A DNA stretch of 41,495 nucleotides from Burkholderiales bacterium RIFCSPLOWO2_02_FULL_57_36 (GTDB lineage Bacteria; Pseudomonadota; Gammaproteobacteria; Burkholderiales; Burkholderiaceae_D). A program made the position numbers and the translations under genes. Location of the stretch: positions 1 to 41,495 of the forward strand of contig MESE01000133.1 in the NCBI GenBank assembly GCA_001770855.1, in the 5' to 3' direction. Below are positions 1 through 8,779 of this stretch, in pieces (the stretch's first letter is position 1; each line of letters opens with the position of its first letter). Under the pieces are notes generated by a model that saw nothing but the letters and a program-made list of their open reading frames with translations, was not told the origin of the DNA and made no database searches.

Positions 1-1941
1 CAGGGCGCCGGCACGCTCAGCAATTCGTTTGCGACCGGCTCGGTGACGGCGTCCGCCGGCAATGTCGGCGGACTGGTGGGGCAGTCCAGCATGACCATCA
101 CCGGTTCGCACGCCAGCGGCGCGGTCAGCGGCACCACCAATGTGGGTGGGCTGGTCGGTATTAATTCCGGCAGCATCAGCTCATCCTATTCAGTCGGCAG
201 CGTGACCGGCAGCGGCAACATTGTGGGCGGCCTGGTCGGCGCCAATAGCGGCACGATTTCGAACTCGCTTACCTCCGGCGCGGTCACCGGCGTGAACTAT
301 GTTGGCGGGCTGGCCGGACAGAACACCGGAACCATCCAGACCTCGCATTCCGAAAATACCGTGACAGGTACCATCGCAGCGGGAGCAGGGCGTTTTGTCG
401 GTGGCTCCACGGGTGAAAACACAGGAACCATGGCCGACAATTACTGGGACACGACGGTGTCCGGCACGCTGATTGGTAACGGTACGGGATCGCTAACCGG
501 CGTGACGGGCCTGACCACGACGCAGATGCAAAACCCGGTCAATTTCAGCAGCGCATTCAAAAACCATTGGGTATTCAGTCCGGCTAACGACCAATATCCT
601 ACATTTGGGTCCAATGTCTATGTCCAGACAGCGACTGGACTGGCCGGCAGCAGTATTTATGGGGATGTGCTGTCGATTGGTTATTCGATTGTCGACCGCT
701 ACGGCGTTGCGGTGTCATTAGATTCCATCACGTCTTCCGGTCTGACTTACAAGACGATAGGAGGGCTGGTGATGACCAATGCCTTTAACGCCGGTACTTA
801 CAGCATTGGATATTCTTCCGGACTGTCGTTGGCAGGCTATCGATTTGCGGCTTACAGCGAGCCGGTCTCGTGGGTGGTCGCACCACGTTCGATTACTGTA
901 ACGCCCACGACTGCCAGCAAGACCTACGACGGTACGACGACCGCGACAGCAACGGCGACTTTGACCAGCGGCAGTTTATTTAACACCGATTCTCTCAGCG
1001 GCGGCACGTTCGTGTTCAGCAATGCCAATGCAGGCGCTGGCAACAAGACCGTCACTGTGAGCAGTGTTACTGTCAGCGACGGCAACAGCGGCGGCAACTA
1101 CAACGTCAGCTATGCCAACAACACTACCAGCACGATCAATAAGGCCAATCTGACATTGAGCACTAGCGATGTCAGCAAGACCTATGACGGCGGCTTGACG
1201 GCTGCCGGTACGGCAACCGTGACTAGCGGTTCCTTGTTCGGCAGCGATGCGCTCAGCGGCGGCAGCTTTGCCTTCACCGACAAGAACGTCGGCAGCGGCA
1301 ACAAGACGGTCACCACCAGCGGTGTAACAGTCGCCGACGGCAACAGCGGCGGCAACTACAACATCAGCTATGCCGACAACACCACCAGCACCATTACTGC
1401 CGCCAACCTGGCCGTCACCGGCGTAACGGCCAATAACAAAATGTATGACGGCACCACGGTAGCGACACTCGGCGGCACGGCCACTGTTGCTGCATTTGGT
1501 TCTGATGTCGTCACAGTCGGGGGAACCGGCAGCGGCGCATTTGCTGACAGCAGTATCGGTGCCGGCAAGGCGGTCACAGTCAGCGGATTCGCTTTCGGCG
1601 GCACGGATGCCGGCAACTACACGATTGTGCAACCGACCGGCGTGACGGCTGATATCACTGCCTTTGCCGCGCCCCCGCCTGCTGCAACACCGGTTTCGGG
1701 TGTGCTGACCCAGCAGCTACCGAATATTCTCTCGCCGCAGATGGGAGGGCAGTCCAGTACGCTTGGCATGTCGCCCACTATTACCGTTACCGGTACTGGC
1801 GCGGCAGCAGGAGCGGAATCTGGAGCGGATGAAGGCGCAACGGTCGACGTCACGTTGAGTCGCGACGGAACCGGGCCGTCGTTACATATCGCAAATGGCG
1901 GTGTGAGACTGCCCCGGAATATGCTCAGCTCGAAGGAATAG
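1..1941 (+). CDS. GLUG/MBG-repeat surface adhesin (3' part; 5' end outside window)
   Basis: The reading frame is open from base 1, so the gene starts upstream of the window; the internal GTG at 43 is not a credible start. The N-terminal visible part (about 130 residues) is a run of GLUG-type repeats with the recurring pattern NVGGLVG...SGSIS-S-S. From about base 895 it changes to MBG/YDG repeats, each starting K-[TM]-YDG and ending GGNYN/AGNYT...STI. The C-terminal 90 residues are Pro/Ala/Gly-rich and lack repeats, Cys, an LPXTG motif or a beta-barrel. This architecture is typical of large secreted filamentous-haemagglutinin-like (TpsA) proteins exported by a two-partner system; the TpsB partner is not in this window. 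Composition is strongly Gly/Ser/Thr/Ala-biased. A cell-surface adhesin role is inferred from family knowledge; the binding target is unknown. Confidence 0.85.
   Translation, partial: QGAGTLSNSFATGSVTASAGNVGGLVGQSSMTITGSHASGAVSGTTNVGGLVGINSGSISSSYSVGSVTGSGNIVGGLVGANSGTISNSLTSGAVTGVNYVGGLAGQNTGTIQTSHSENTVTGTIAAGAGRFVGGSTGENTGTMADNYWDTTVSGTLIGNGTGSLTGVTGLTTTQMQNPVNFSSAFKNHWVFSPANDQYPTFGSNVYVQTATGLAGSSIYGDVLSIGYSIVDRYGVAVSLDSITSSGLTYKTIGGLVMTNAFNAGTYSIGYSSGLSLAGYRFAAYSEPVSWVVAPRSITVTPTTASKTYDGTTTATATATLTSGSLFNTDSLSGGTFVFSNANAGAGNKTVTVSSVTVSDGNSGGNYNVSYANNTTSTINKANLTLSTSDVSKTYDGGLTAAGTATVTSGSLFGSDALSGGSFAFTDKNVGSGNKTVTTSGVTVADGNSGGNYNISYADNTTSTITAANLAVTGVTANNKMYDGTTVATLGGTATVAAFGSDVVTVGGTGSGAFADSSIGAGKAVTVSGFAFGGTDAGNYTIVQPTGVTADITAFAAPPPAATPVSGVLTQQLPNILSPQMGGQSSTLGMSPTITVTGTGAAAGAESGADEGATVDVTLSRDGTGPSLHIANGGVRLPRNMLSSKE
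916..1437 (+). repeat. Tandem MBG/YDG coding repeats, about 258-bp period
   Basis: Two near-identical coding units start at AGCAAGACCTA (916 and 1174, period 258 bp = 86 codons). A third, more diverged unit starts with the K-M-YDG codons at 1438. The end of each of the first two units (around 1081-1128 and 1339-1386) is almost base-for-base identical, encoding DGNSGGNYN-SYA-NTTSTI. Nucleotide-level identity suggests recent duplication or recombination between units, so this tract may vary in copy number between strains. Confidence 0.85.
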
Positions 1942-1970
1942 GCGGTCTGTATTGAAATGGCCGTTTTTTT
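1942..1970 (+). terminator. Possible rho-independent terminator after the adhesin gene
   Basis: Directly after the TAG stop, a short stem pairs CGGTC (1943-1947) with GGCCG (1959-1963), with one G-T pair. It is followed by a run of seven T. The stem is short, so this is only moderately convincing. Confidence 0.4.
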
Positions 1971-2066
1971 CCTCTCGTTGCGCACGCGGGGCAGCATGCG
2001 AATGCCACACCACGTTTTCAGGAGCCGGCATTTTCGGATTGTGCTGATCGGAACTCAAGGTAATGA

Positions 2067-2888
2067 TTATTTGTTTTGTGGATAATAAAGCTGGTAATAC
2101 CAGGCATAAGCGGTCTCGATCTGCGACTGTATCCGCGGCGGAATATCGTGTCTTTTTGGCTTCGTAATTCGCTCTGACTGTTTGTGCGAGAATTTCATGC
2201 GGTAATGACTATCGCTTTCCTGGATCCCGACCTTCAGTTTTTCAGTATCCAACTCGAAGGGGGGCAGCCCCAGCCACGCATAGATGTGCGACATGCATGC
2301 CACCGGTTTTTCCAGCATGTCCTCGAACCGGACGAAATACAGATGTTCCTGCACTTTCTTCGGCAAATCCGTCACGGCATTCAGCGAAATCAGCGGCGCG
2401 CCAATTGCGGCGTCCTTGGCAAACAGCATGTCGGCACGACCAAACCGGTCAAAATCGGCCAGATGATCAATGAAATCCACCAGGATGGTGCGTTGATGCT
2501 GTGCTTCGATGGAGCCATAAATCTGTCCCAGGTCGCGCAAGCAAACAATCAGTTTGGCATTGGGCTCGATATGCAGAAGTAGTTCGATGGCATGCAGCCA
2601 GGCGCGATTCTTGTCTACCACCACCTGCTTGTCGCAGTCACTATGCCATCCGCGCAAGAATCCCTGCATTGCCGAAGCGAGGTGCGCATAGCTGGTATCG
2701 AACGTATTGTCGAGTTGGGCAAGGAAAAAACTGTCATCGCTGATCGTGCGCCGGATGCCAAGCAAGGTATTGCATAGCGGCGAGCTGTGGCCTTCACAAT
2801 GGATCTCCGGATGCTGGGCCAGCAGCTGACACAGCAAGGTCGAACCCGCCCGCGGCAGTCCAGTCACGCCGACAAAATTTGGAATCAT
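2067..2888 (-). CDS. Sulfotransferase-family protein
   Basis: A 273-residue soluble protein whose N-terminus contains GLPRAGSTLL (residues 9-18), the P-loop-like 5'-phosphosulfate binding motif (PSB loop) of PAPS-dependent sulfotransferases. A second region, KLIVCLRDLGQIYGSI near residue 140, matches the 3'-phosphate-binding block in position and character (R-D in place of R-[ND]P). The length fits the bacterial Sulfotransfer family. The start is supported by GGAAAGG about 10 bases upstream of ATG. It is transcribed convergently with the adhesin gene and stands alone. The family transfers sulfate from PAPS to a hydroxyl or amine; the acceptor cannot be predicted. It could modify a surface glycan or the neighbouring secreted protein, but that is speculation from adjacency. 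Confidence 0.8.
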   Translation of the reverse strand: MIPNFVGVTGLPRAGSTLLCQLLAQHPEIHCEGHSSPLCNTLLGIRRTISDDSFFLAQLDNTFDTSYAHLASAMQGFLRGWHSDCDKQVVVDKNRAWLHAIELLLHIEPNAKLIVCLRDLGQIYGSIEAQHQRTILVDFIDHLADFDRFGRADMLFAKDAAIGAPLISLNAVTDLPKKVQEHLYFVRFEDMLEKPVACMSHIYAWLGLPPFELDTEKLKVGIQESDSHYRMKFSHKQSERITKPKRHDIPPRIQSQIETAYAWYYQLYYPQNK

Positions 2889-3117
2889 TGAATATTCACC
2901 TTTCCATGCCGATACTGGCCGAATCGTTGCTCACATTTGCGTGAACGTTTACTTTGTTCGATTCTATACTGGCATATGGGGAGCAGGGCGTTCTGCGACG
3001 AAGTCCAAGTGCGAATGCGTCGAAAATCCGACAGGAGCTACACAGGGCCATGACTGCCGGATGCGCCCCTTCAACAGATCAATGTGATGCTTGCGGAATG
3101 GAGTAGCGATCGACGGA

Positions 3118-3300
3118 TCAGGCCTTCTCCGCTTCCCTTTCGGCCATATCCTCGTGCAGTTGCAGTGCTTCGAAACCTTGACTACGTAACAGCTTGACCG
3201 CGTCGTCCGACATCAAGCAGAACGGTCCTCGGCAATAGGCGATGATCGGTTTGTCTTTGGGAAGTTCGGCGATCCGGGATTTGAGTTCCGCCAGAGGCAT
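3118..3300 (-). pseudogene. C-terminal fragment of a rhodanese domain
   Basis: The 60-residue frame contains PIIAYCRGPFCLMSDDAV followed by a helix and a final LQLHEDM segment. This matches the active-site loop (catalytic Cys in CRGPFC) and last helix of rhodanese domains, especially those fused to ArsR-type regulators. The N-terminal half of the domain (the HIPGA region) is absent, and no ribosome binding site precedes the ATG. The fragment starts 22 bp after the korB stop on the same strand. I read it as a truncated remnant. A short expressed single-Cys rhodanese cannot be excluded, because the active-site Cys is intact. Confidence 0.55.
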
Positions 3301-3322
3301 GGAGCGCGCAAAGGAGCGGTTA

Positions 3323-4378
3323 CTACCGTAAAGATGCGTTGATTTTCTCCAGCGCCGCCGAACCCGGGCACACCGCGTCGTCTCCCAGCGTGTTCAACGG
3401 CTTGTCCACCGTATTCAAATGCGCATGCATGTCCGACGCATCCGGATCGACATAGAGCAGGCCGGTGACGAGCTCGCCCAGTGCGTGATGCTTGTGCAAA
3501 TGATTCATCGCGGCGACGCGGTCGCGCGCGTCATAGCCTTCATCCAGTTTGCGCAGCCGCAGTACCGTGCCGTCGTGCTGGAGCACTTCCTGCACGCTGC
3601 CCGGCGCATAATCGGCGGTAATTTCTTCGCCGGGAATGAAAAAGTCGATGCGATTGACCGCTTCATTATGCTCGCGCACATAGTCGTAGCTTTTGGTCGA
3701 ACCGGCATGGTTGTTGAATGTCACGCACGGCGAAACCACATCGATGAACGCCGCGCCTGGATGCACCAGCGCCGCCTCGATCAGCGGAATCAGCTGCGCC
3801 TTGTCGCCGGAAAAACTGCGCGCGACGAAGGTTGCGCCCATTTGCAGCGCCAGGCCGACCAGGTCGACCGGCGCGTCGGGATTGGCGACGCCTTTCTTGG
3901 ACTTCGATCCCTGATCGGCGGTGGCGGAAAACTGTCCCTTGGTCAATCCGTATACGCCGTTGTTCATCACGATATAGGTCATGTTGACGCCGCGCCGCAT
4001 CACGTGCGCGAACTGGCCGATGCCGATCGATGCCGAATCGCCGTCGCCGGATATGCCCAGATAGATCAGGTCGCGGTTTGCCAGGCTGGCGCCGGTCAGC
4101 ACCGACGGCATGCGGCCGTGCACCGTATTGAAGCCGTGCGAGCCGCCGAGAAAATAGGTCGGGGTTTTGGATGAACAGCCGATGCCGGACAGCTTGGCAA
4201 CCTTGTGCGGTTCGATATCCATGTTGAAACATGCCTGCACGATGGCGGCGGATATCGAATCGTGGCCGCAACCCGCGCACAGCGTCGAGACCGCGCCTTC
4301 GTAATCTCGGCGCGTGTAACCGAGTTTGTTGACCCGCAGACTTGGGTGATGCAGTTTCGGTTTTGCGAGAAAAGTCAT
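3323..4378 (-). CDS. korB: 2-oxoacid (2-oxoglutarate):acceptor oxidoreductase, beta (TPP) subunit
   Basis: A 351-residue thiamine-diphosphate subunit. The Cys motifs LCAGCGHDSI (near residue 35), GIGCSSKTP and SPCVTFNNH provide the expected Fe-S ligands. GDGDSASIG and the later VMNNGVYGLTKGQ form the TPP/Mg-binding block, and the SPC-TFN signature is typical of KorB. The start at 4378 is chosen because its ATG overlaps the TGA of the upstream alpha gene (ATGA, translational coupling) and because the protein then begins just before the conserved domain. With the alpha subunit it would catalyse CoA-dependent oxidative decarboxylation of a 2-oxoacid, most likely 2-oxoglutarate. Pyruvate or another 2-oxoacid is the main alternative. 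Confidence 0.85.
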   Translation of the reverse strand: MTFLAKPKLHHPSLRVNKLGYTRRDYEGAVSTLCAGCGHDSISAAIVQACFNMDIEPHKVAKLSGIGCSSKTPTYFLGGSHGFNTVHGRMPSVLTGASLANRDLIYLGISGDGDSASIGIGQFAHVMRRGVNMTYIVMNNGVYGLTKGQFSATADQGSKSKKGVANPDAPVDLVGLALQMGATFVARSFSGDKAQLIPLIEAALVHPGAAFIDVVSPCVTFNNHAGSTKSYDYVREHNEAVNRIDFFIPGEEITADYAPGSVQEVLQHDGTVLRLRKLDEGYDARDRVAAMNHLHKHHALGELVTGLLYVDPDASDMHAHLNTVDKPLNTLGDDAVCPGSAALEKINASLR

Positions 4379-6213
4379 TGCGCGACCTCTTTGAGCGGGC
4401 TGAACAGGGCCAGACGCGAAGCGATGGCCCTGGTGATATAGCGGGCGGTGATCGGCGTGCCGTCGTAGTGCACCATCGAAATCAGTTGCGCCGAATCGAG
4501 CCCGCATTCGATGATCAGCATGTTGCGCAGCTGGCCGTCGCGGTTTTGCTCGATCACGAACACATGGTCGTGCGCTTCGATGAAATCGACCACGCTCGCA
4601 TGGAACGGGAAGGCGCAGATGCGCATCGCGTCCAGGTACATGCCCTCGCGCTCAAGCGTGTCGAGCGCTTCCTCCATGGCCGGGCCGGTGGAGCCGAAAT
4701 AGATTGCGCCGAACTTGGTTGGTTTGGATGCGGAGGTGACGAGCGGCCTGGGCACCAGTTCCTTTGCCGTTTCGAATTTCCTCTGCAGGCGTTCCATGTT
4801 GTCGACGTACACCGGGCCTTCCTCGCTATAGCGCGCATAGCGGTCCTTGGTGGTGCCGCGAGTGAAAAAGGCGCCCCTGGTGGGATGCGTTCCGGGGTAG
4901 GTGCGATACGGAATGCCGTCGCCGTCGACATCGAGATAGCGGCCGAAATCCTTGCCCGCCTCAAGTTCGTCATGCGTCATCACCTTGCCGCGGTCCATCC
5001 GTTTGCTGTCGTCCCAGGTGAACGGATCGCATAATCGCGTATTCATGCCGATGTCCAGGTCCGACATCACGAATACCGGTGTCTGCAAGCGGTCCGCCAG
5101 ATCGAGCGCCGCTGCCGAGAAATCGAAACATTCCTTCGGGTCCTGCGGGAACAGCAGCACATGCTTGGTATCGCCGTTCGACGCATAAGCGCAGGCCAGC
5201 AGATCGGACTGCTGGGTGCGGGACGGCAGGCCGGTCGACGGGCCGCCGCGCTGCACATTGATCACGGTCGCGGGAATTTCCGCGAAATAGGCAAGGCCGA
5301 GAAACTCGGTCATCAGCGAAATGCCGGGGCCGGAAGTCGCGGTGAAGGCGCGCGCGCCGTTCCAGTTGGCGCCGATCACCATGCCGATCGATGCCAGTTC
5401 ATCTTCCGCCTGCGCGATCGCGTAGTTGCGCTTGCCGGTAGCAGGATCGAGGCGCAGCTTGCTGCAATACTTGTCGAAGGTTTCCGGAATCGAGGACGAC
5501 GGTGTGATCGGATACCAGGCGCATACCGTCGCGCCGCCCCAGGCGCAGCCGAGCGCGGCCGCCTGGTTGCCGTCGATGAAAATGCGCTTGCCGACTCTGT
5601 CGGCGCGGCGCATTTTCAGGCCCATGCCGGCGCAATCGAGGTTGGTCAGCGCGTGATCGCGCCCCATGTGCAGCGCCTTGATGTTGGACTCGAGCAGTTT
5701 TTCCTTGCCGCGGTACTGTTCCGAAAAAAGCTTTTCGAGTTCCTTCGTGTCGATATCCAGCAGGGCGGCGAGAGCGCCGACATAAATGATATTTTTGAAC
5801 AATTGACACTCGCGCGCGTCGGTATATGCATCGTTGCAGATCTGTGTCAGAGGTATCCCGATCACGGTGACGTCGTCACGCATCCGGCTGGCCGGGATCT
5901 GCCGCGTGTTGTCGTAGAACAGGTAGCCGCCCGGATCGATCTCCCTGACGTCCGCATCCCATGTCTGCGGGTTCATGGCCACCATCAGATCGCAGCCGCC
6001 GCGCCGCCCGAGATAGCTGGACTCCGACACCCGCACTTCATACCAGGTGGGCATGCCCTGGATGTTGGACGGGAAAATATTGCGCGGACTGACGGGAACG
6101 CCCATGCGCAGCATGGAGCGGGCGAACAGTTCATTGGCGGAAGCCGAGCCGGAGCCGTTGACGTTGGCGAACTTGACAACGAAATCGTTGACCGCCTGAA
6201 TTTTTTGAATCAT
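4375..6213 (-). CDS. korA: 2-oxoacid (2-oxoglutarate):acceptor oxidoreductase, fused gamma-alpha subunit
   Basis: A 612-residue protein. Residues about 1-190 form the gamma domain (FANVNGSGSASANELFAR, GGCDLMVAMNPQTW). The alpha domain follows, with GNQAAALGCAWGGATVCAWY, PITPSSSIPETF and NVQRGGPSTGLPSRTQQSDL, the conserved pyrimidine-binding and CoA-side motifs. The gamma-alpha fusion is the arrangement of KorA-type enzymes. The start at 6213 is supported by AGGGAA upstream and lies 13 bp from the stop of the flavoprotein gene. The three genes form one tight operon: flavoprotein, alpha, beta. Unlike the ferredoxin-only enzymes, this set carries its own NAD(P)H module, as described for the 2-oxoglutarate:NADP+ oxidoreductase of Azoarcus, where it supplies low-potential electrons. 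Confidence 0.87.
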   Translation of the reverse strand: MIQKIQAVNDFVVKFANVNGSGSASANELFARSMLRMGVPVSPRNIFPSNIQGMPTWYEVRVSESSYLGRRGGCDLMVAMNPQTWDADVREIDPGGYLFYDNTRQIPASRMRDDVTVIGIPLTQICNDAYTDARECQLFKNIIYVGALAALLDIDTKELEKLFSEQYRGKEKLLESNIKALHMGRDHALTNLDCAGMGLKMRRADRVGKRIFIDGNQAAALGCAWGGATVCAWYPITPSSSIPETFDKYCSKLRLDPATGKRNYAIAQAEDELASIGMVIGANWNGARAFTATSGPGISLMTEFLGLAYFAEIPATVINVQRGGPSTGLPSRTQQSDLLACAYASNGDTKHVLLFPQDPKECFDFSAAALDLADRLQTPVFVMSDLDIGMNTRLCDPFTWDDSKRMDRGKVMTHDELEAGKDFGRYLDVDGDGIPYRTYPGTHPTRGAFFTRGTTKDRYARYSEEGPVYVDNMERLQRKFETAKELVPRPLVTSASKPTKFGAIYFGSTGPAMEEALDTLEREGMYLDAMRICAFPFHASVVDFIEAHDHVFVIEQNRDGQLRNMLIIECGLDSAQLISMVHYDGTPITARYITRAIASRLALFSPLKEVAQ

Positions 6214-6226
6214 TGCAATTCCCTGT

Positions 6227-8050
6227 TCATATTGTTTTGCATTCTTGTGCGGTATTCGTGTCACGGCAGTCCGCCCCCGCGTAGGCGGGATTGATCGACG
6301 ATTTCTGCATGTCCCATGCACCGGTCGGGCAGCGCTCCGCGCACAGGCTGCAGTGCAGGCACAAGTCTTCATCCTTGACCATGACCCGGCCGGTTCTCAG
6401 CGACGCCGACACGTACAGGTTTTGCGTGGGATGCAGCGACGGCGCTTTCAGGCGAGTGCGCAGTTCGGCTTCCTCGCCGTTGTCGGTGACGGTGAGGCAG
6501 TCCATCGGACAGATGTCGAGACAGGCATCGCATTCGATGCAGCGGCTGGCGATAAATACCGTCTGCATGTCGCAGTTGAGGCAGCGCTGTGCTTCCTTTG
6601 CCGCCATCTGCGGCGTGAAGCCGCGCTCGACTTCGACCTTGATATTCTTGAGCGCGATCTTGAACTCGACCAGCGGCACCGCGTGCCGATGTTCGAGCGA
6701 GACCACGTTGTCGAAACTCCATTCGTGAATGCCCATCTTCTGGCTGACCAGGTTGACCGTAGGCGGAGGACGCAGCGCGATGTCTTCCTGGCGGCAGAAG
6801 CGGTCGATCGAGATCGCGGCCTCATGGCCGTGCGCAACCGCGGTGATGATGTTTTTCGGGCCGAACGCGGCATCCCCGCCGAAAAACACGTTCGGCAACG
6901 TCGATTGCATGCTGCTCGGGTCGATCAGCGGCATGCCCCACTTGTCGAACTTCAGTCCGATGTCGTGTTCAATCCATGGAAATGCGTTTTCCTGTCCGAC
7001 TGCGATCAGTACGTCGTCGCATTCGACATGCTGGTCCGGCTCGCCCGTTGGAATCAGGCTGCGCCTTCCCTTGCTGTCGTACACTGCCTCGACCTTCTCG
7101 AACAGCATGCCGGTGAGCTTGCCGTCTTTGTGGGTAAAGGATTGCGGCACCATGAAGTTCATGATGCTGATGCCTTCATGCCGGGCATCTTCCTTTTCCC
7201 AGGCGCTGGCTTTCATTTCGTCGAAGCCCGAGCGCACGATGACTTTCACCTCGTCGCCGCCCAGCCGCAGCGCGGAACGGCAGCAGTCCATCGCGGTATT
7301 TCCGCCACCCAGCACGATCACGCGCGAGCCGATCTTGTTGACATGGCCGAAAGCCACGGATGCGAGCCAGTCGATACCGAGATGGATGTTCTTCGGCGCG
7401 TCGTGACGGCCCGGAACATCAAGGGCGCGTCCGCGCGGAGCGCCGCTGCCGACGAACACCGCATCAAAGCCTTCGGCCAGCAGCGCCTTCAAGCTGTCGA
7501 TTCGCATTCCGGCACGGAAATCGATACCCATGTCGAGGATATAGCCGGTCTCTTCATCGAGCACATAGTCCGGCAGGCGGAATTTCGGAATCTGGCTGCG
7601 CATGAAGCCGCCGGCCTTTTTTTCGCCGTCGAATACGGTGATCTGATATCCCAGCGGCGCCAGATCGCGCGCAACCGTGAGCGACGCAGGACCGGCGCCG
7701 ACGCAGGCGATGCGCTTGCCATTTTTCGACGCGATTTTCGGCATGCGGCCGCGCACATCGTCCTTGTAATCGGCGGCGGTGCGCTTGATCCGGCATAGCG
7801 CGACCGGTTCGGTATTCTCGGCGGTGTCCACGCGATTGCGGCGGCACGCCGATTCACAAGGGCGGTCGCACACGCGGCCCAGTACGCCCGGGAATACGTT
7901 GGCTTGCCAGTTCAGCATATAGGCGTCGCTGTAACGGCCGGTGGCGACCATGCGAAGATATTCAGGGACGGGAGTATGCGCGGGGCAGGACCACTGGCAG
8001 TTGATGACCTGATGGAAGTAGTCTGGATCGTTGGTATCTGTCGGCTTCAC
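6227..8050 (-). CDS. FAD/Fe-S NAD(P)H oxidoreductase subunit (GltD-like) of the KOR complex
   Basis: A 607-residue protein. The N-terminal Fe-S domain has CQWSCPAHTPVPEYL and GRVCDRPCESACRR. The FAD motif CVGAGPASLTVARDLA and the NAD(P) motif IVLGGGNTAMDCCRSALR follow, giving the GltD/dihydropyrimidine-dehydrogenase-like fold. The C-terminus has two ferredoxin-type cluster motifs, CIECDACLDICPMDC and CLHCSLCAERCPTGAW. The start is GTG at 8050 with GGAGAT six bases upstream; no better ATG lies nearby. As first gene of the operon with korA and korB, it most likely passes electrons between the 2-oxoacid oxidoreductase, an NAD(P) pool and ferredoxin. Alternative: a glutamate-synthase small-subunit-like protein with another partner, but the operon and the extra clusters argue against that. 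Confidence 0.85.
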   Translation of the reverse strand: MKPTDTNDPDYFHQVINCQWSCPAHTPVPEYLRMVATGRYSDAYMLNWQANVFPGVLGRVCDRPCESACRRNRVDTAENTEPVALCRIKRTAADYKDDVRGRMPKIASKNGKRIACVGAGPASLTVARDLAPLGYQITVFDGEKKAGGFMRSQIPKFRLPDYVLDEETGYILDMGIDFRAGMRIDSLKALLAEGFDAVFVGSGAPRGRALDVPGRHDAPKNIHLGIDWLASVAFGHVNKIGSRVIVLGGGNTAMDCCRSALRLGGDEVKVIVRSGFDEMKASAWEKEDARHEGISIMNFMVPQSFTHKDGKLTGMLFEKVEAVYDSKGRRSLIPTGEPDQHVECDDVLIAVGQENAFPWIEHDIGLKFDKWGMPLIDPSSMQSTLPNVFFGGDAAFGPKNIITAVAHGHEAAISIDRFCRQEDIALRPPPTVNLVSQKMGIHEWSFDNVVSLEHRHAVPLVEFKIALKNIKVEVERGFTPQMAAKEAQRCLNCDMQTVFIASRCIECDACLDICPMDCLTVTDNGEEAELRTRLKAPSLHPTQNLYVSASLRTGRVMVKDEDLCLHCSLCAERCPTGAWDMQKSSINPAYAGADCRDTNTAQECKTI

Positions 8051-8608
8051 TGCGGTATCTCCGTTGAGCGCACCTGTGAGTCGGCCAGGAATTGCTAAGG
8101 AGGCTACCAGCGCATACAGTTCGAATCAAAAGGGCTGCGCGGCAATGCCGCAAGCCGCTCGCAGTGCCCCGCGCTGTTGCGCGTCTTGCTCCCGGCGCTG
8201 CATCCCTTCCGCTACAAACGCGCCCCCGAAACAGTTCACAACAGGCTCCAGCCAAGACCCGATAGCGATACGCGATCAAGGAAGGATGCGATGTGAAATG
8301 GGCGTGTGGAGCGCCTTGGTGCGTTTGGCGTCGAAGCGCTCCGTTCACGCAGCCGTCCGATCCAAATCATGGATTGACGGCCAGCAAAAGAAGTGTATGA
8401 AGCGGCGCAGCGAATTTCATTGATCTAAGTCAAAACGTTCAAGAAGATTTGACGTAGGGCGATAAAACGGCACGGCAGCCGGTGCACGAATTCGAACGAT
8501 GCCGGATAGTCAGTCAGCCGGGCTCGCGCTTCCCTCGAATTGATTGCGCCGCCCTATGCAGGGTCGCATTGGCGCTATCGGCGGCAATCCTCGCTCGCGG
8601 CGCGCACT
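8051..8608. other. 558-bp intergenic region upstream of the KOR operon
   Basis: No reading frame here resembles a protein; the open frames are Arg/Pro-rich shadows. Apart from the FNR/ANR-like box at 8420-8433 I see no tRNA, strong hairpin or other element. If that box drives the KOR operon, the mRNA would carry a leader of roughly 330 bases. Confidence 0.6.
8420..8433 (-). promoter_or_regulatory. FNR/ANR-like box upstream of the KOR operon
   Basis: TTGATCTAAGTCAA matches the FNR/ANR dyad TTGAT-N4-ATCAA at nine of ten defined positions. The only fitting target is the minus-strand operon beginning at 8050. Control by oxygen would suit an oxygen-sensitive Fe-S/TPP enzyme. The long distance to the start codon (about 370 bp) weakens the case. 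Confidence 0.45.
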
Positions 8609-8779
8609 TCACAACAGGGCTTCGAACTCGTGCGCCGGCACCGGTCGTGAAAACAGGTAGCCTTGCGCGAAATCGCAGCCGGATTTTTTTAGCAGCTCGC
8701 TTTGCTTGCGGGTCTCGACGCCTTCGGCGATGACTTTCAGCCCCAGCGTGTGGGCCATCGCGGAAAGTTCGAGCGAATT
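8609..8779 (-). pseudogene. 3' stump of a c-di-GMP phosphodiesterase (EAL domain)
   Basis: Reading the minus strand from 8779 gives about 56 codons that match the end of an EAL domain: [19 protein letters not shown], then [14 protein letters not shown] and a final EFEALL before TGA at 8609-8611. The signature EGVET and GYLFSRP elements are intact, but everything 5' of them is gone, including the EAL motif and the DDFGTG loop. The stump overlaps the stop codon of the DUF2182 gene by two bases, so the breakpoint falls exactly at the end of that gene. This points to a deletion or to insertion of the DUF1326-DUF2182 pair into an older EAL gene. Confidence 0.8.

Noticed and set aside
976..1632. 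218-codon minus-strand frame inside the adhesin gene
   Set aside because: Shadow of the repetitive coding strand; the apparent repeats mirror the sense repeats and there is no independent signal.
4378..4507. Longer N-terminus for KorB
   Set aside because: The extra 43 residues are a shadow of the KorA C-terminus; the ATGA overlap start is preferred.
7962..8348. 128-codon minus-strand frame upstream of the KOR flavoprotein
   Set aside because: Arg/Cys/Ala-rich composition without domain character, overlapping the real GTG start in another frame.
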